Assembly: GCF_037975235.1 (NCBI RefSeq)
Contig: NZ_CP150241.1
Coordinates: 1,674,001-1,738,000, forward strand
Origin: Paenibacillus sp. FSL R5-0341
Lineage (GTDB): Bacteria > Bacillota > Bacilli > Paenibacillales > Paenibacillaceae
Reading direction: 5' to 3'
DNA length: 64,000 nt
Shown here: one piece after another, positions 40,514 through 48,519 of the stretch
Layout: the number at the start of each line of letters is the position of its first letter
How positions within the stretch are numbered: the first letter of the stretch is position 1
The notes under the pieces: generated by a model
Databases searched by the model: none
What the model was told of the DNA's origin: nothing
Seen by the model: the letters and a program-made list of their open reading frames with translations, nothing else
Translations under genes and position numbers: made by a program

Positions 40514-41004
40514 ATGGTACAGAGCACGTGAAACAGGCAGTTCCCATTCGTTGTGAAGGCGTGGCAGTAGTTCTGTTGAAGAAGAGCCTCGATCAATACC
40601 GTGTACTGATGCTGAAGCGGGCGGGTCGTATGTTGCATAACGAGTGGTGTTATGTTGGCGGCGGGATAGAGAAGGGCGAGAAGGCATGGGAAGCTGCATT
40701 AAGAGAAGTTCACGAGGAAACAGGTATTACGGAAGTCCGGTTGTATTCTGCCAATCAATTCGAACAATATTATTCACCCATGGAGGATTATATCTATACC
40801 GCTCCCGTATTCGTAGGATATGTGGATGAAAGCCAGGTTGTCCGGTTAAATCATGAACATATCGAGTACCAATGGATGACGTTTGACGAAGCCAGAGAAA
40901 ACGCGGCATTGCCTGGCATTGATAACATTTTGGATTTTGTTGAAAAGCATTTTGCCAGAAAAGCCCCTTCCAAGTGGCTTCGGATTCATGGAGAGAATGA
41001 TTAG
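40510..41004 (+). CDS. NUDIX hydrolase
   Basis: A 164-residue protein from TTG 40510, overlapping the HxlR stop by four bases (TTGA), with AAGGGGGCGAG upstream. The NUDIX box GGGIEKGEKAWEAALREVHEETGI-type pattern (G-x5-E-x7-REV-HEE-x-GI) is complete at about residues 49-72. It hydrolyses nucleoside-diphosphate-linked substrates in the cytoplasm. The substrate is unknown. Coupling to HxlR suggests co-regulation. Confidence 0.9.
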   Translation: MNGTEHVKQAVPIRCEGVAVVLLKKSLDQYRVLMLKRAGRMLHNEWCYVGGGIEKGEKAWEAALREVHEETGITEVRLYSANQFEQYYSPMEDYIYTAPVFVGYVDESQVVRLNHEHIEYQWMTFDEARENAALPGIDNILDFVEKHFARKAPSKWLRIHGEND

Positions 41005-41045
41005 GAGGTGGAACTCATCACGTACAAGACGATTTATCCAAGAGC

Positions 41046-41183
41046 ATGGTTGAGCCTATTATGCATGAATGGGCGGCGCGAACCGACAAAGAGATCAAAC
41101 ATAAATTGTTTCAAACCTTGGGGTGGATCAGTACGTCTGTTGAATATAAGGAATCGTTGAGGCTGAAGATTTTGGAGGAATAG
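41046..41183 (+). pseudogene. Gene fragment after the NUDIX gene
   Basis: ATG 41046 reads MVEPIMHEWAARTDKEIKHK then LFQTLGWISTSVEYKE and stops at 41183. The good ribosome site AGGAGGTGG lies 35 bases upstream, at 41005, and in another frame. The stretch between is open in yet another frame. An indel near 41030 in a small gene of about 58 codons is the likely explanation. Family unknown. Confidence 0.4.
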
Positions 41184-41311
41184 CGGTGAAAATAATAGAG
41201 CAATTTCTAACGATGTCGATCTGAAGTGGTCGAGGTGTTAGGCTTTACAAGATCTGTTATCGCTAACACGATTATTGAAGTAGATTCTAAAAATTAGCAG
41301 GAGAGATGCCC

Positions 41312-42175
41312 ATGAGATATCTAACGAAAGAATGGTATGAGCTGTGTCAGCAGACACATCTTCATTTTGGTTTAAGAGTACATAACGGAGCTTACGAGTT
41401 CGATGAGAATCTATTTTTAAGGTTGTATAAAAGAAAGGAAAAAGCGCATGTGAAGCAGGAGCGAGAGCTTTATGATTTGGACCCACGTTACATGCTGGAG
41501 CATGATGGTCAAGTGCTCACTCGCGTAGACAAAGCTTTCGGTGAGGAAGAAGTGACAGAAGAGGATCAGATCGTTTATCACATGCCTTCGGAAGAACGAG
41601 CGCATATTGAGAAACTCATTGCAGAGTATGATGTACGCCCTCCTTTTGATGAGCAGAAATGCAAGGAAGAGTACAAAGAATCAATAGAGTGGAATTTTCA
41701 ATACAAGGCGGAGAATTTGCCACAGGAAATCGTTGAACAAATTGCGGATATTCGTGTATTTACGTTGGGTTATTGCACGAGAGAGATTTTACAGCAATTA
41801 AAGAAACAAAGTGCGGAAAATAAGAGACATGTGGATCACGCAGCGAAAGAATTTAGAGAAGTGATGATGGCGCAGGATATTCCCGATGAAATACATGGCC
41901 GGGTTCAATATCATGATTGTACAGTGACAGAACTGCTGACGGGAGATGAAGTGGTCATTCGTTTTGATACCCGTGGGGGCTTCACCAACATAAATAAACT
42001 TACGCTGGTTGCACCCGAAATCATCAAGCAAGACGGTGGGATTGTAGGCAGTTACTGGCTATATCAAGAGCTGTATCGAATCGATAACGGATATGAGCTT
42101 CATGTTCTATTTGATGGAGAGAATATGCCTGAGCTGATTGTTCGCTGTGCTGATATTCTCGTAGAGGAAGAGTGA
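41312..42175 (+). CDS. DUF4085 family protein
   Basis: ATG 41312 lies eight bases after AGGAG. ATG 41306 is too close. The 287-residue product opens MRYLTKEWYELCQQT, the typical start of DUF4085, and has the GGFTNINKLTLVAPEIIKQD and GSYWLYQELYRIDNGYELHVL stretches in its C-terminal half. It is cytoplasmic, acidic and without a known catalytic motif. The family is common as an orphan gene in Bacillus and Paenibacillus. Function unknown. Confidence 0.8.
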   Translation: MRYLTKEWYELCQQTHLHFGLRVHNGAYEFDENLFLRLYKRKEKAHVKQERELYDLDPRYMLEHDGQVLTRVDKAFGEEEVTEEDQIVYHMPSEERAHIEKLIAEYDVRPPFDEQKCKEEYKESIEWNFQYKAENLPQEIVEQIADIRVFTLGYCTREILQQLKKQSAENKRHVDHAAKEFREVMMAQDIPDEIHGRVQYHDCTVTELLTGDEVVIRFDTRGGFTNINKLTLVAPEIIKQDGGIVGSYWLYQELYRIDNGYELHVLFDGENMPELIVRCADILVEEE

Positions 42176-42211
42176 GAGTGAGCCCTAAAGGCTGATTATG
42201 GAGGAATTGTA

Positions 42212-42500
42212 GTGAAAATTAGCATCTTAGAAACCAAATTAGCTTCAAGATACGACGAGTTCGATCCTGAACAGGACGGAAATAAAAACACGAAATTTGC
42301 TGACATCATTATTGATGGTAGATCCCTTTACCAAAGGCTGAAAAAACATGAATTGGTACCTTGTCTGGGATGGGGTAGCGATGAATATCAAAGACTTCTT
42401 ATTGAATGAGAAGAAACTACAGGTAGGCCCGTTTTATTTTGATTGGGAAAATTATAAAGAAGCCATTGAAAATACGTTTGGTACAGCCGGAATTCAGTAA
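42212..42500 (+). pseudogene. Small gene with internal deletion and frameshift
   Basis: ATG 42212 reads 65 residues (MKISILETKLASRYDEFDPE..., ending CLGWGSDEYQRLL). A second frame then gives NEKKLQVGPFYFDWENYKEA followed by IENTFGTAG to TAA 42500. I recall full-length relatives with a CPxCG-type middle between these two parts. If so, the central zinc-binding section has been deleted here and the ends left out of frame. Family name not known. Confidence 0.5.
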
Positions 42501-42512
42501 GGAAAAAGGAGG

Positions 42513-42800
42513 ATGAAGGAAATAGAGATGGAATGGACCACCAGTACGTTTGGTTATTTATCTACTCCCGTATTTGTCGTGGGCATTGCATGTTACTTCT
42601 TTCCTGACTTTCTATACAAAATATTTGTCCTGATGAGATATCGAAAAATTAAACCGAATTACGAGTTTGAAGATAACCCTCCTAATAGTGATATCCCTAA
42701 ACCTATCGAAATAATATTAAAAGTACTAGGCACCATTATGATGATCCTAGGGATCATATGGTTTTGGTTTTCGGAAGAGTTTTACGATTTATTATTTTGA
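42513..42800 (+). CDS. Two-TM hypothetical membrane protein
   Basis: Up to 95 residues. AGGAGG abuts ATG 42513, and ATG 42528 is an alternative with better spacing to AAGGA. TM helices at about 14-31 and 67-86 flank a cytoplasmic loop rich in Lys, Pro and Asn. No family recognised. It is followed by another small membrane protein after 22 bases, so the two probably form a unit. Confidence 0.6.
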   Translation: MKEIEMEWTTSTFGYLSTPVFVVGIACYFFPDFLYKIFVLMRYRKIKPNYEFEDNPPNSDIPKPIEIILKVLGTIMMILGIIWFWFSEEFYDLLF

Positions 42801-42822
42801 CAGCAAGGAGTGGAACAACAAT

Positions 42823-43041
42823 ATGGAGTTTTTATGGACGTTAATCATCGTATCACTTATAAGTTTTATTGTGGTTCTTATCATTGCTGCAATAATACGT
42901 TATGCCATAGATTCATCCAACACATCGAGAAAGTTGGATATATTGATTAAAGAAGTGCACTATCTGAAAACTGAAATAAAAAAAATGCAACACCATAAGC
43001 AGCAAGATGGTAGCAAACATATTATTGATGAGAAAGTATAG
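42823..43041 (+). CDS. Small single-TM protein with coiled-coil tail
   Basis: A 72-residue protein with AGCAAGGAGTGGAACAAT before ATG. One TM helix spans about 3-27 (LWTLIIVSLISFIVVLIIAAI), followed by a basic amphipathic tail (RKLDILIKEVHYLKTEIKKM) that could be a short coiled coil. No family recognised. Confidence 0.6.
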   Translation: MEFLWTLIIVSLISFIVVLIIAAIIRYAIDSSNTSRKLDILIKEVHYLKTEIKKMQHHKQQDGSKHIIDEKV

Positions 43042-43065
43042 AAAACAGAACGGAGGTACACCTGT

Positions 43066-43125
43066 ATGAGCATGCTTTACCAAATGAATCAAGATCCTAG
43101 TTATATGAGGAGAACCACATGTTAA
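43066..43125 (+). CDS. Short ORF overlapping the APH-like gene (19 residues)
   Basis: ATG 43066 with CGGAGGTACACCTGT upstream opens MSMLYQMNQDPSYMRRTTC. It stops seven bases into the next gene (ATGTTAA). Good site plus overlap suggests a coupled leader, or the residue of a lost gene. Confidence 0.3.
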   Translation: MSMLYQMNQDPSYMRRTTC

Positions 43126-43982
43126 TCAACCCAACGATAAATGAGATCAATAACTTATTTAAGATGCATCATATCAACGAGGAAATATCTGAAATTCAAA
43201 GTTTGTCAGGTACCACAGCGGGACGTGTTTATCGGTTGAGTACAGGTCTGAACAGGCACTATATTCTAAAATCAGATGAACCCGAACAGATTCACATTGC
43301 CCAGCAGTTTTTGGACACATATAAAAATTCTTCGTTATTGCCTGAAGTTTTGTTCACTGATCCGGATAACACTTATTTTATCTATACGTATATGGAAGGT
43401 ACGACCCATTTCAACCGTGGACAAAAAAGAGACTGGTTATCTCGTCTGGTGAAAGAGCTATTCAATACATATGTGCGTTCTTCAGATACGGAATCATGGG
43501 GCAGAATAGAGTTCCCACAGAGGACCTGGAAAGAATTCAATCAGATTAGCGTTCATGAAGCAAAGATGAATCTTGGAAGTATTTTAACGATAGATGATTA
43601 TAATTTGGTTCAATCCAAAGTGGATCGTCTCTTTCATGAGCAAGAAGAGAAGTTTCTTTTGCATGGCGATACGGGGATTCATAATTTTGTGTTTGCTCAA
43701 AATGAACTCATCGGCGTCATTGACCCATCTCCAATGGTGGGACCTATCCTCTATGATTTCTTATATGCTTTTAGCTCTTCGCCGGATGATATCAACACCG
43801 AAACATTATTTGCTACGTTCGAACTTCTGGAACAGGTAGATATGGATAAATCCAGATTGATAGAGGAAGCTCTGGTCCATCTGTATTGCCGAATTGGGCT
43901 GAGTAACAAGCATCATCCGGATGATCTACCTAAATATTTGAAGGCATGGCAGGAATGGAAACGATTATGTCAGGGATGTTAA
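43119..43982 (+). CDS. Aminoglycoside phosphotransferase (APH) family kinase
   Basis: A 287-residue protein; TGAGGAGAACCAC precedes ATG. Kinase-like fold: the YILKSDE lysine in the N-lobe near residue 49, catalytic loop LHGDTGIHNFVF near 182-193 (Asp and Asn of HGD-x4-N), and metal site VIDPSP near 203-208. Members phosphorylate small molecules including aminoglycosides, macrolides, choline and homoserine. Nothing here shows drug resistance. Confidence 0.85.
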   Translation: MLINPTINEINNLFKMHHINEEISEIQSLSGTTAGRVYRLSTGLNRHYILKSDEPEQIHIAQQFLDTYKNSSLLPEVLFTDPDNTYFIYTYMEGTTHFNRGQKRDWLSRLVKELFNTYVRSSDTESWGRIEFPQRTWKEFNQISVHEAKMNLGSILTIDDYNLVQSKVDRLFHEQEEKFLLHGDTGIHNFVFAQNELIGVIDPSPMVGPILYDFLYAFSSSPDDINTETLFATFELLEQVDMDKSRLIEEALVHLYCRIGLSNKHHPDDLPKYLKAWQEWKRLCQGC

Positions 43983-44059
43983 AATAGTAAAGTTTTCACC
44001 TTATCATTCAAAAGTGAAAGAAAAAATCTGATTATAGGTAAGTAGGATATTGGTGAGGT

Positions 44060-44131
44060 ATGAATATGAGATGGACTATTGATTTAGATATATTGAAGAG
44101 AAAGGTAATCACCTATGGAAAAGACAATTAG
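44060..44131 (+). CDS. Short ORF overlapping the DUF2262-like gene (23 residues)
   Basis: GTGAGGT precedes ATG 44060. The frame (MNMRWTIDLDILKRKVITYG...) ends 17 bases inside the next gene. Could be a leader or a fragment of a lost gene. Confidence 0.25.
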   Translation: MNMRWTIDLDILKRKVITYGKDN

Positions 44132-44573
44132 TAGTAGAATAATAGGCTCTTTTATGTACAATGACGAATTTAACTCCTATGATTATACGGAAGGGAAAGT
44201 ATATTACAGTTTAAAGCTTGAGAATGAAAGCACCAATGTAGATGCATTGATGAGTAGAGCAGAAAAACTATTCTGTCAGTTTGATGGATTTGAAAAAAGG
44301 GCTAAGACACAGATAGCACATCATTTAATTGATTATAAAAATGATTTTTGGCCTGAATACGATGAAGATGATGAGAATTTAAATTGGGATGATGTAGATG
44401 CTGGGAAATATGACGTAACCACAGAAGACTTTGAAAGAGTCATAACGTTGCTAGACATTGAATTACGAGTGAACCATATATACTGTGAATGTTCAGATGG
44501 AGATTTATTTGGTGGCCATCGAATTCATGCAAAATTTGATCATGACTATCATTTAATTGATGCAGATGTTTAG
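44115..44573 (+). CDS. DUF2262-like protein
   Basis: A 152-residue acidic protein with GAAAGGTAATCACCT before ATG. The C-terminal half fits DUF2262: an acidic WPEYDEDDENLNWDDVDAG stretch and a closing strand pair with CSDGDLFGGHRIHAKFD. The domain is found in orphan and toxin-immunity settings. Function unknown. It is cytoplasmic, with no membrane segment. Confidence 0.65.
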   Translation: MEKTISSRIIGSFMYNDEFNSYDYTEGKVYYSLKLENESTNVDALMSRAEKLFCQFDGFEKRAKTQIAHHLIDYKNDFWPEYDEDDENLNWDDVDAGKYDVTTEDFERVITLLDIELRVNHIYCECSDGDLFGGHRIHAKFDHDYHLIDADV

Positions 44574-44692
44574 GTGAGGAAACGTTAAGTTGGATACGTC
44601 ATTATAAACTGGGCTGAGGTTGATGTTTAGTGTTCTGACCTGCCTTTCCTGATTTTGATAGAAACATACATAACATTTAGGAGGAACATTCA

Positions 44693-44989
44693 TTGAAAGC
44701 ATTATCGATCGTCAGTCTTATTGGGTTCGTACTCAATTTTTTATTCATAGTCGTTTTTTTAGATGGTTCGCAAGAAGGTGCGGAGGTAGCGGCAGGTTTG
44801 GGACTTCTGGGTGTACTGTATGGTCTGCTTTTCTCAATTCTAGCTCTAATCATATCTAGCAAGAGAAAAAAGGCCCCTGTAAATGTTCATGAACAACTGC
44901 TACAGTTGGGTGAATTAAAAGAGAAAAATATCATTTCGGAATATGAATTTGATCAGAAGAAAGAGAAGCTACTTTACAGATACAAGTAG
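44693..44989 (+). CDS. SHOCT-domain membrane protein
   Basis: TTG 44693 behind TAGGAGGAACATTCA gives 98 residues. Two TM helices (about 4-22 and 36-58) are followed by a short C-terminal SHOCT-like helix pair (EQLLQLGELKEKNIISEYEF then DQKKEKLL). SHOCT tails are protein-binding modules found at the ends of many small membrane proteins. The partner is unknown. A bidirectional terminator follows. Confidence 0.75.
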   Translation: MKALSIVSLIGFVLNFLFIVVFLDGSQEGAEVAAGLGLLGVLYGLLFSILALIISSKRKKAPVNVHEQLLQLGELKEKNIISEYEFDQKKEKLLYRYK

Positions 44990-45052
44990 TCCAGATTGCG
45001 ACAAGGTAAAGAAGATATTCCATTCTCTGCTCATGCAAAAAGCTGAACTTCT

Positions 45053-45107
45053 GCAAACAAAAACAGGGCGTTCCCTTCACCGGGGAATCTGCCCTGTTTC
45101 TGTTTGC
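45053..45107. terminator. Bidirectional Rho-independent terminator
   Basis: GCAAACAAAAACAGGGC and GCCCTGTTTCTGTTTGC form a long stem with an inner TTCCC/GGGAA pair. It lies between the converging SHOCT gene and cation exporter gene. Confidence 0.88.
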
Positions 45108-45126
45108 AGCTATATGTTATACCATC

Positions 45127-46110
45127 TCAATGGTGATGATGCGCGTGGGCATCTGGTGCGTCGCCTTTGACGGTACATAGTACCGAGGTATCGTGCAGAT
45201 GTTTTTCGGACTCCACTTGGAGCGTCACATGTTTGATTTCTTTATGTTCCAGCATATGTTCAATCTTCTGAATCAGGATCTCGGATGCATAGACATCCAT
45301 CGTTCCATCCACCACGATATGTGCGGTCAGCGCGTTCAAGTTACTGGTAATGGACCAGACGTGTACATCATGAACGCCTTTGACGCCATCGACTTGTTTG
45401 ATGGTCTGCACCAGTTCATTCACATCGACATTGGCCGGAGTACCTTCCATCAAGATATGCAAGGATGACTTGGTGACATAGAAACCACTTCGCAATACCA
45501 GTGCAGCGACAATCACACTCGCAAGTGGATCGGCCCAACCCCAGCCAAAGAACATCATGAGCAGTGCCGCCGCAATGGCCCCAACCGATCCCAACATGTC
45601 ACTGATGACATGGAGATAAGCCCCGCGCATATTCAGGTTATTCTCGGTATCGCTACCACGCATCATGATCCAGGCCACCAGAATATTGATGAGCAATCCA
45701 ATGACGCTGATGATTAACATGCCTACGGTTGCCACTTCTGGCGGGTTGATAAAACGACCAATTGCTTCGTAGAAAATGTAGAGTGCAATGGCGATTAACG
45801 TAATTCCGTTTAACGTAGCGGCCAAAATTTCAAATCTTCTGTACCCGTACGTTTTGCCAGTATTCACCGCTTTTTCACCAAAGGTAAACGCCAGTAAAGC
45901 GATCCCAAGTGCAATGGAGTCGGACAGCATATGGCCTGCATCCGAGATAAGCGCGAGACTGTTGGTGATGAATCCACCAATGGCTTCAACGATCATATAG
46001 ATGGTAATAATAATGAAGGAAAACAGAAGTACTTTCTTATTATTGGTCGTGTGAGCGTGGTTGTGCCCATGATCGTGCCCATGGTTATGACTGTGATGAT
46101 GTCCAGACAT
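45127..46110 (-). CDS. czcD: Cation diffusion facilitator (CzcD/ZitB-like zinc exporter)
   Basis: A 327-residue protein; AAAGGAGAGGATTTAAT precedes ATG at 46110. The N-terminus is His-rich (HHHSHNHGHDHGHNHAH) and the tail ends HAHHHH, both metal-binding. Six TM helices include the transport-site motifs DAGHMLSDS in TM2 and HVISDMLGS in TM5. The C-terminal cytoplasmic domain (about 215-300) contains the HVWSIT and HIVVDG dimer strands. It swaps cytoplasmic zinc (possibly cobalt or cadmium) for protons. An ArsR-type operator precedes it. Confidence 0.93.
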   Translation of the reverse strand: MSGHHHSHNHGHDHGHNHAHTTNNKKVLLFSFIIITIYMIVEAIGGFITNSLALISDAGHMLSDSIALGIALLAFTFGEKAVNTGKTYGYRRFEILAATLNGITLIAIALYIFYEAIGRFINPPEVATVGMLIISVIGLLINILVAWIMMRGSDTENNLNMRGAYLHVISDMLGSVGAIAAALLMMFFGWGWADPLASVIVAALVLRSGFYVTKSSLHILMEGTPANVDVNELVQTIKQVDGVKGVHDVHVWSITSNLNALTAHIVVDGTMDVYASEILIQKIEHMLEHKEIKHVTLQVESEKHLHDTSVLCTVKGDAPDAHAHHHH

Positions 46111-46209
46111 ATTAAATCCTCTCCTTTGGAGCGAGGCTCCGCTATGTAATATGATTTCTAATGTGGCTATAATTGATCCTTAGCGATGGTTAATCACTAA
46201 CGAATGAAT

Positions 46210-46229
46210 ATATGAGCGTTTGTTCATAT
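46210..46229 (-). promoter_or_regulatory. ArsR/CzrA-like operator upstream of the cation exporter
   Basis: ATATGAGCGTTTGTTCATAT is close to the 12-2-12 SmtB/CzrA consensus (ATATGAACA-TGTTCATAT-like arms). It lies about 100 bases upstream of the exporter start. Zinc-responsive derepression is the likely role. Confidence 0.6.
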
Positions 46230-46401
46230 GTTATGAATTTATTATAGTTCTGCCTCTTAGTAGTGTCAACCAGATTTAAGAAAATGTAAACATGTACAGG
46301 GTATATCCATGCATGCGCTAGCGAATAAGATTGCTTTTATGCTACCATCTGTGCAGGATCAAAGTGAGATGTACTCGTTACATAGAAGGGCGGATAACCA
46401 T

Positions 46402-47079
46402 ATGAAACATCTGCTGCTGGCAGACGATGATGCCAATATTCGAGCACTCCTGCGGCATGTCATGACCAAGGAAGGGTATCGGGTCCATGAAGCGCAGGAC
46501 GGACTGGAAGCTGTCAAACTAATGCAAGAAACACCGATCGATCTGGCAATCTTAGATGTGATGATGCCAGGCATGGACGGACTGGAGTTATGTGATTTCA
46601 TTCGGCAGCATTACGATATTCCAATCATGTTGCTGACGGCTCGAGATCAGCTATCTGACAAGAGAGATGGTTATTTGAAAGGAACAGATGAATATGTGAC
46701 CAAGCCATTTGAACCGGAAGAATTAGTCTACCGGGTAAAGGCGTTATTTCGTCGGTACCATCGCACATCCAGCGATATCATCCGTATGAACCGGATCGTC
46801 ATTGACCGTAACAATGTGGAGGTTACCGATGGGCAATCCATTCTCTTTTTGCCAATGAAGGAGTTTGAATTACTCTCACAGCTTGCCCAGTTTCCGGGCC
46901 GTTTGTTCTCGCGGGATGAGCTCATTCGGCTCGTATGGGGAGCAGATTACGAAGGAGATGACCGTACCGTTGATGTGCACATCAAGCGGCTGCGTGATCG
47001 TTTTGCGGACTATACGGACGATTTTGTCATTCAGACTGTGCGGGGCATTGGTTACAAGATGGAGGTGAAAGTACCTTGA
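46402..47079 (+). CDS. hssR: HssR-like haem response regulator (OmpR family)
   Basis: ATG 46402 (AAGGGCGGATAACCAT upstream) gives 225 residues. A longer open frame to 46309 is not supported. The receiver has DDD near 8-10, phosphorylation Asp52 (LAILDVMMPGMDG) and Lys101 (DEYVTKPFEPEEL). The winged helix has FLPMKEFELLSQLAQFPGRL and YEGDDRTVDVHIKRLR near the C-terminus. The sequence runs close to staphylococcal HssR in both halves. With the kinase overlapping downstream it senses haem stress and should activate hrtBA. Confidence 0.9.
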   Translation: MKHLLLADDDANIRALLRHVMTKEGYRVHEAQDGLEAVKLMQETPIDLAILDVMMPGMDGLELCDFIRQHYDIPIMLLTARDQLSDKRDGYLKGTDEYVTKPFEPEELVYRVKALFRRYHRTSSDIIRMNRIVIDRNNVEVTDGQSILFLPMKEFELLSQLAQFPGRLFSRDELIRLVWGADYEGDDRTVDVHIKRLRDRFADYTDDFVIQTVRGIGYKMEVKVP

Positions 47080-48452
47080 GGACCTTGTACGTCCGGGTAT
47101 TCCTCATTACGATTGCGGTGATTATGGTCAGCGGCATGCTCGGTTTTCTTTTGTCCAACATCTACTATCATACGAAGCTCAAGGATTTCAATGATGAGAA
47201 GCTGGTGGGGATCGCAACGCATATGAAGCAATTTGTGGAGCAGCAACCCGGCGCGATGGAGCAGTATTTGAACAATGCCGCCGCACTTGGGTACGAAATC
47301 TATGTGACGGATGGGAAAGGCAACGACCAATTCTACGGCCGCGAATTCCGTGAAAAAGATCTGGACAAGCAAGCTGTAGAACTGGTGCTAAGTGGTGAGG
47401 TATACCATGGCGTAGCCCAGTTTCCAAGCAAACCGTTCATTACCGGTTTCTTCGATAATCAATTAAGCAATACCGTGGGTGTTCATTTACAGCTAGGCAA
47501 TGCGAATTACGCTCTTTTTATGCGTCCAGATGTAATCCTGCAATTCGGTGAGCTGCGAATCTTTTTTGCGCTGATTGGAGCATTTACGATAGGTATTAGT
47601 ATTCTGATCTTTCTGATCAGTACCCGCTATCTGGTCAATCCCATTGAACGTCTGTCCGAGGCGACCAAGCGCATTGCGCAAGGAAAATATAATCTGAAAT
47701 TGCCTACCGGAAGGCGGGATGAGATTGGACAGCTGGCCCAGCATTTCATGACCATGAGTCGTGAATTGGAAAGGGTAGATCAGGCGCGACAGCAGTTCGT
47801 ATCGAATGTATCACATGAGATTCAATCACCGCTGACCTCGATTCAGGGTTTTGCCCAATTGGTGGCGGATCGAGATCTGCCTGAACAGGAAAGAGAGCAT
47901 TATGCATCTATCATTGAGGAGGAGAGCCGTCATCTCTCTTTGCTCAGTAGACAACTGCTTCTCCTGTCCTCCCTAGAACAAGGCAACGAAGACCTGAGCA
48001 AAGTAAAGTTCTCTCTTCGAGATCAATTCCGGCAAGCGGTTCAGGTGCTGCAATGGCAACTGGAAGAAAAAGAGCTACTGCTTCGGATTTCGGTGCCCGA
48101 ATCCATTCAGCTAGTGGGCAATGAAGTACTACTCATGCAAGTGTGGATGAATCTGCTGGGTAATGCAGTGAATCATCTGCCACAGGGAAGAAGCATCGAG
48201 ATTCATGCCGGGCAGACAGATAACCAGTGTGTGATTCAGATTCGGGATACAGGAGACGGGATTGCTGCGGAGCATCTTCCTTTCCTGTTCGATCGATTCT
48301 ATCGGGTGGATCGTGCGCGGGAACGTTCTTCTGGACGAACCGGGCTTGGACTTGCCATTGTACAGAAAATTATTCGAATTCATGACGGTACAATCGAGGT
48401 TTCCAGTTCGCCTGAGGGTACGGTCTTTACCGTGACACTTCCACAGATGTAA
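47076..48452 (+). CDS. hssS: HssS-like haem sensor histidine kinase
   Basis: A 458-residue protein from TTG 47076, overlapping the regulator stop by four bases, with GGAGGTGAAAG upstream. It has a TM at about 8-28, an extracellular domain to about 160, a second TM to about 185 and a HAMP. HisKA follows, with NVSHEIQSPLTSIQGF, then HATPase (NLLGNAVNHLP, DTGDGIAAEHLPFLFDRFYR, GLGLAIVQKII). The outer domain matches HssS (FYGREFREKDL, FITGFFDNQLSNTVGVHLQL, ALFMRPDVILQFGE). That points to sensing of haem at the membrane. Confidence 0.92.
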   Translation: MRTLYVRVFLITIAVIMVSGMLGFLLSNIYYHTKLKDFNDEKLVGIATHMKQFVEQQPGAMEQYLNNAAALGYEIYVTDGKGNDQFYGREFREKDLDKQAVELVLSGEVYHGVAQFPSKPFITGFFDNQLSNTVGVHLQLGNANYALFMRPDVILQFGELRIFFALIGAFTIGISILIFLISTRYLVNPIERLSEATKRIAQGKYNLKLPTGRRDEIGQLAQHFMTMSRELERVDQARQQFVSNVSHEIQSPLTSIQGFAQLVADRDLPEQEREHYASIIEEESRHLSLLSRQLLLLSSLEQGNEDLSKVKFSLRDQFRQAVQVLQWQLEEKELLLRISVPESIQLVGNEVLLMQVWMNLLGNAVNHLPQGRSIEIHAGQTDNQCVIQIRDTGDGIAAEHLPFLFDRFYRVDRARERSSGRTGLGLAIVQKIIRIHDGTIEVSSSPEGTVFTVTLPQM

Positions 48453-48459
48453 TCTGTTA

Positions 48460-48477
48460 TTCATTTGCCGTTCATTT
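48460..48477 (+). promoter_or_regulatory. HssR-type direct repeat upstream of hrtB
   Basis: TTCATTT (48460-48466) recurs at 48471-48477 with an 11-base period, like the GTTCATATT direct repeat bound by HssR. A TATACT -10 follows at 48486. The ATG of hrtB is at 48520 behind GAGGGAGGTCACAGAAC. Confidence 0.65.
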
Positions 48478-48519
48478 TCGCCTCCTATACTTGGGTTATC
48501 AAGAGGGAGGTCACAGAAC

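Noticed and set aside
45193..46149. Open frames antisense to the cation exporter
   Set aside because: Shadows of czcD; no start signals.
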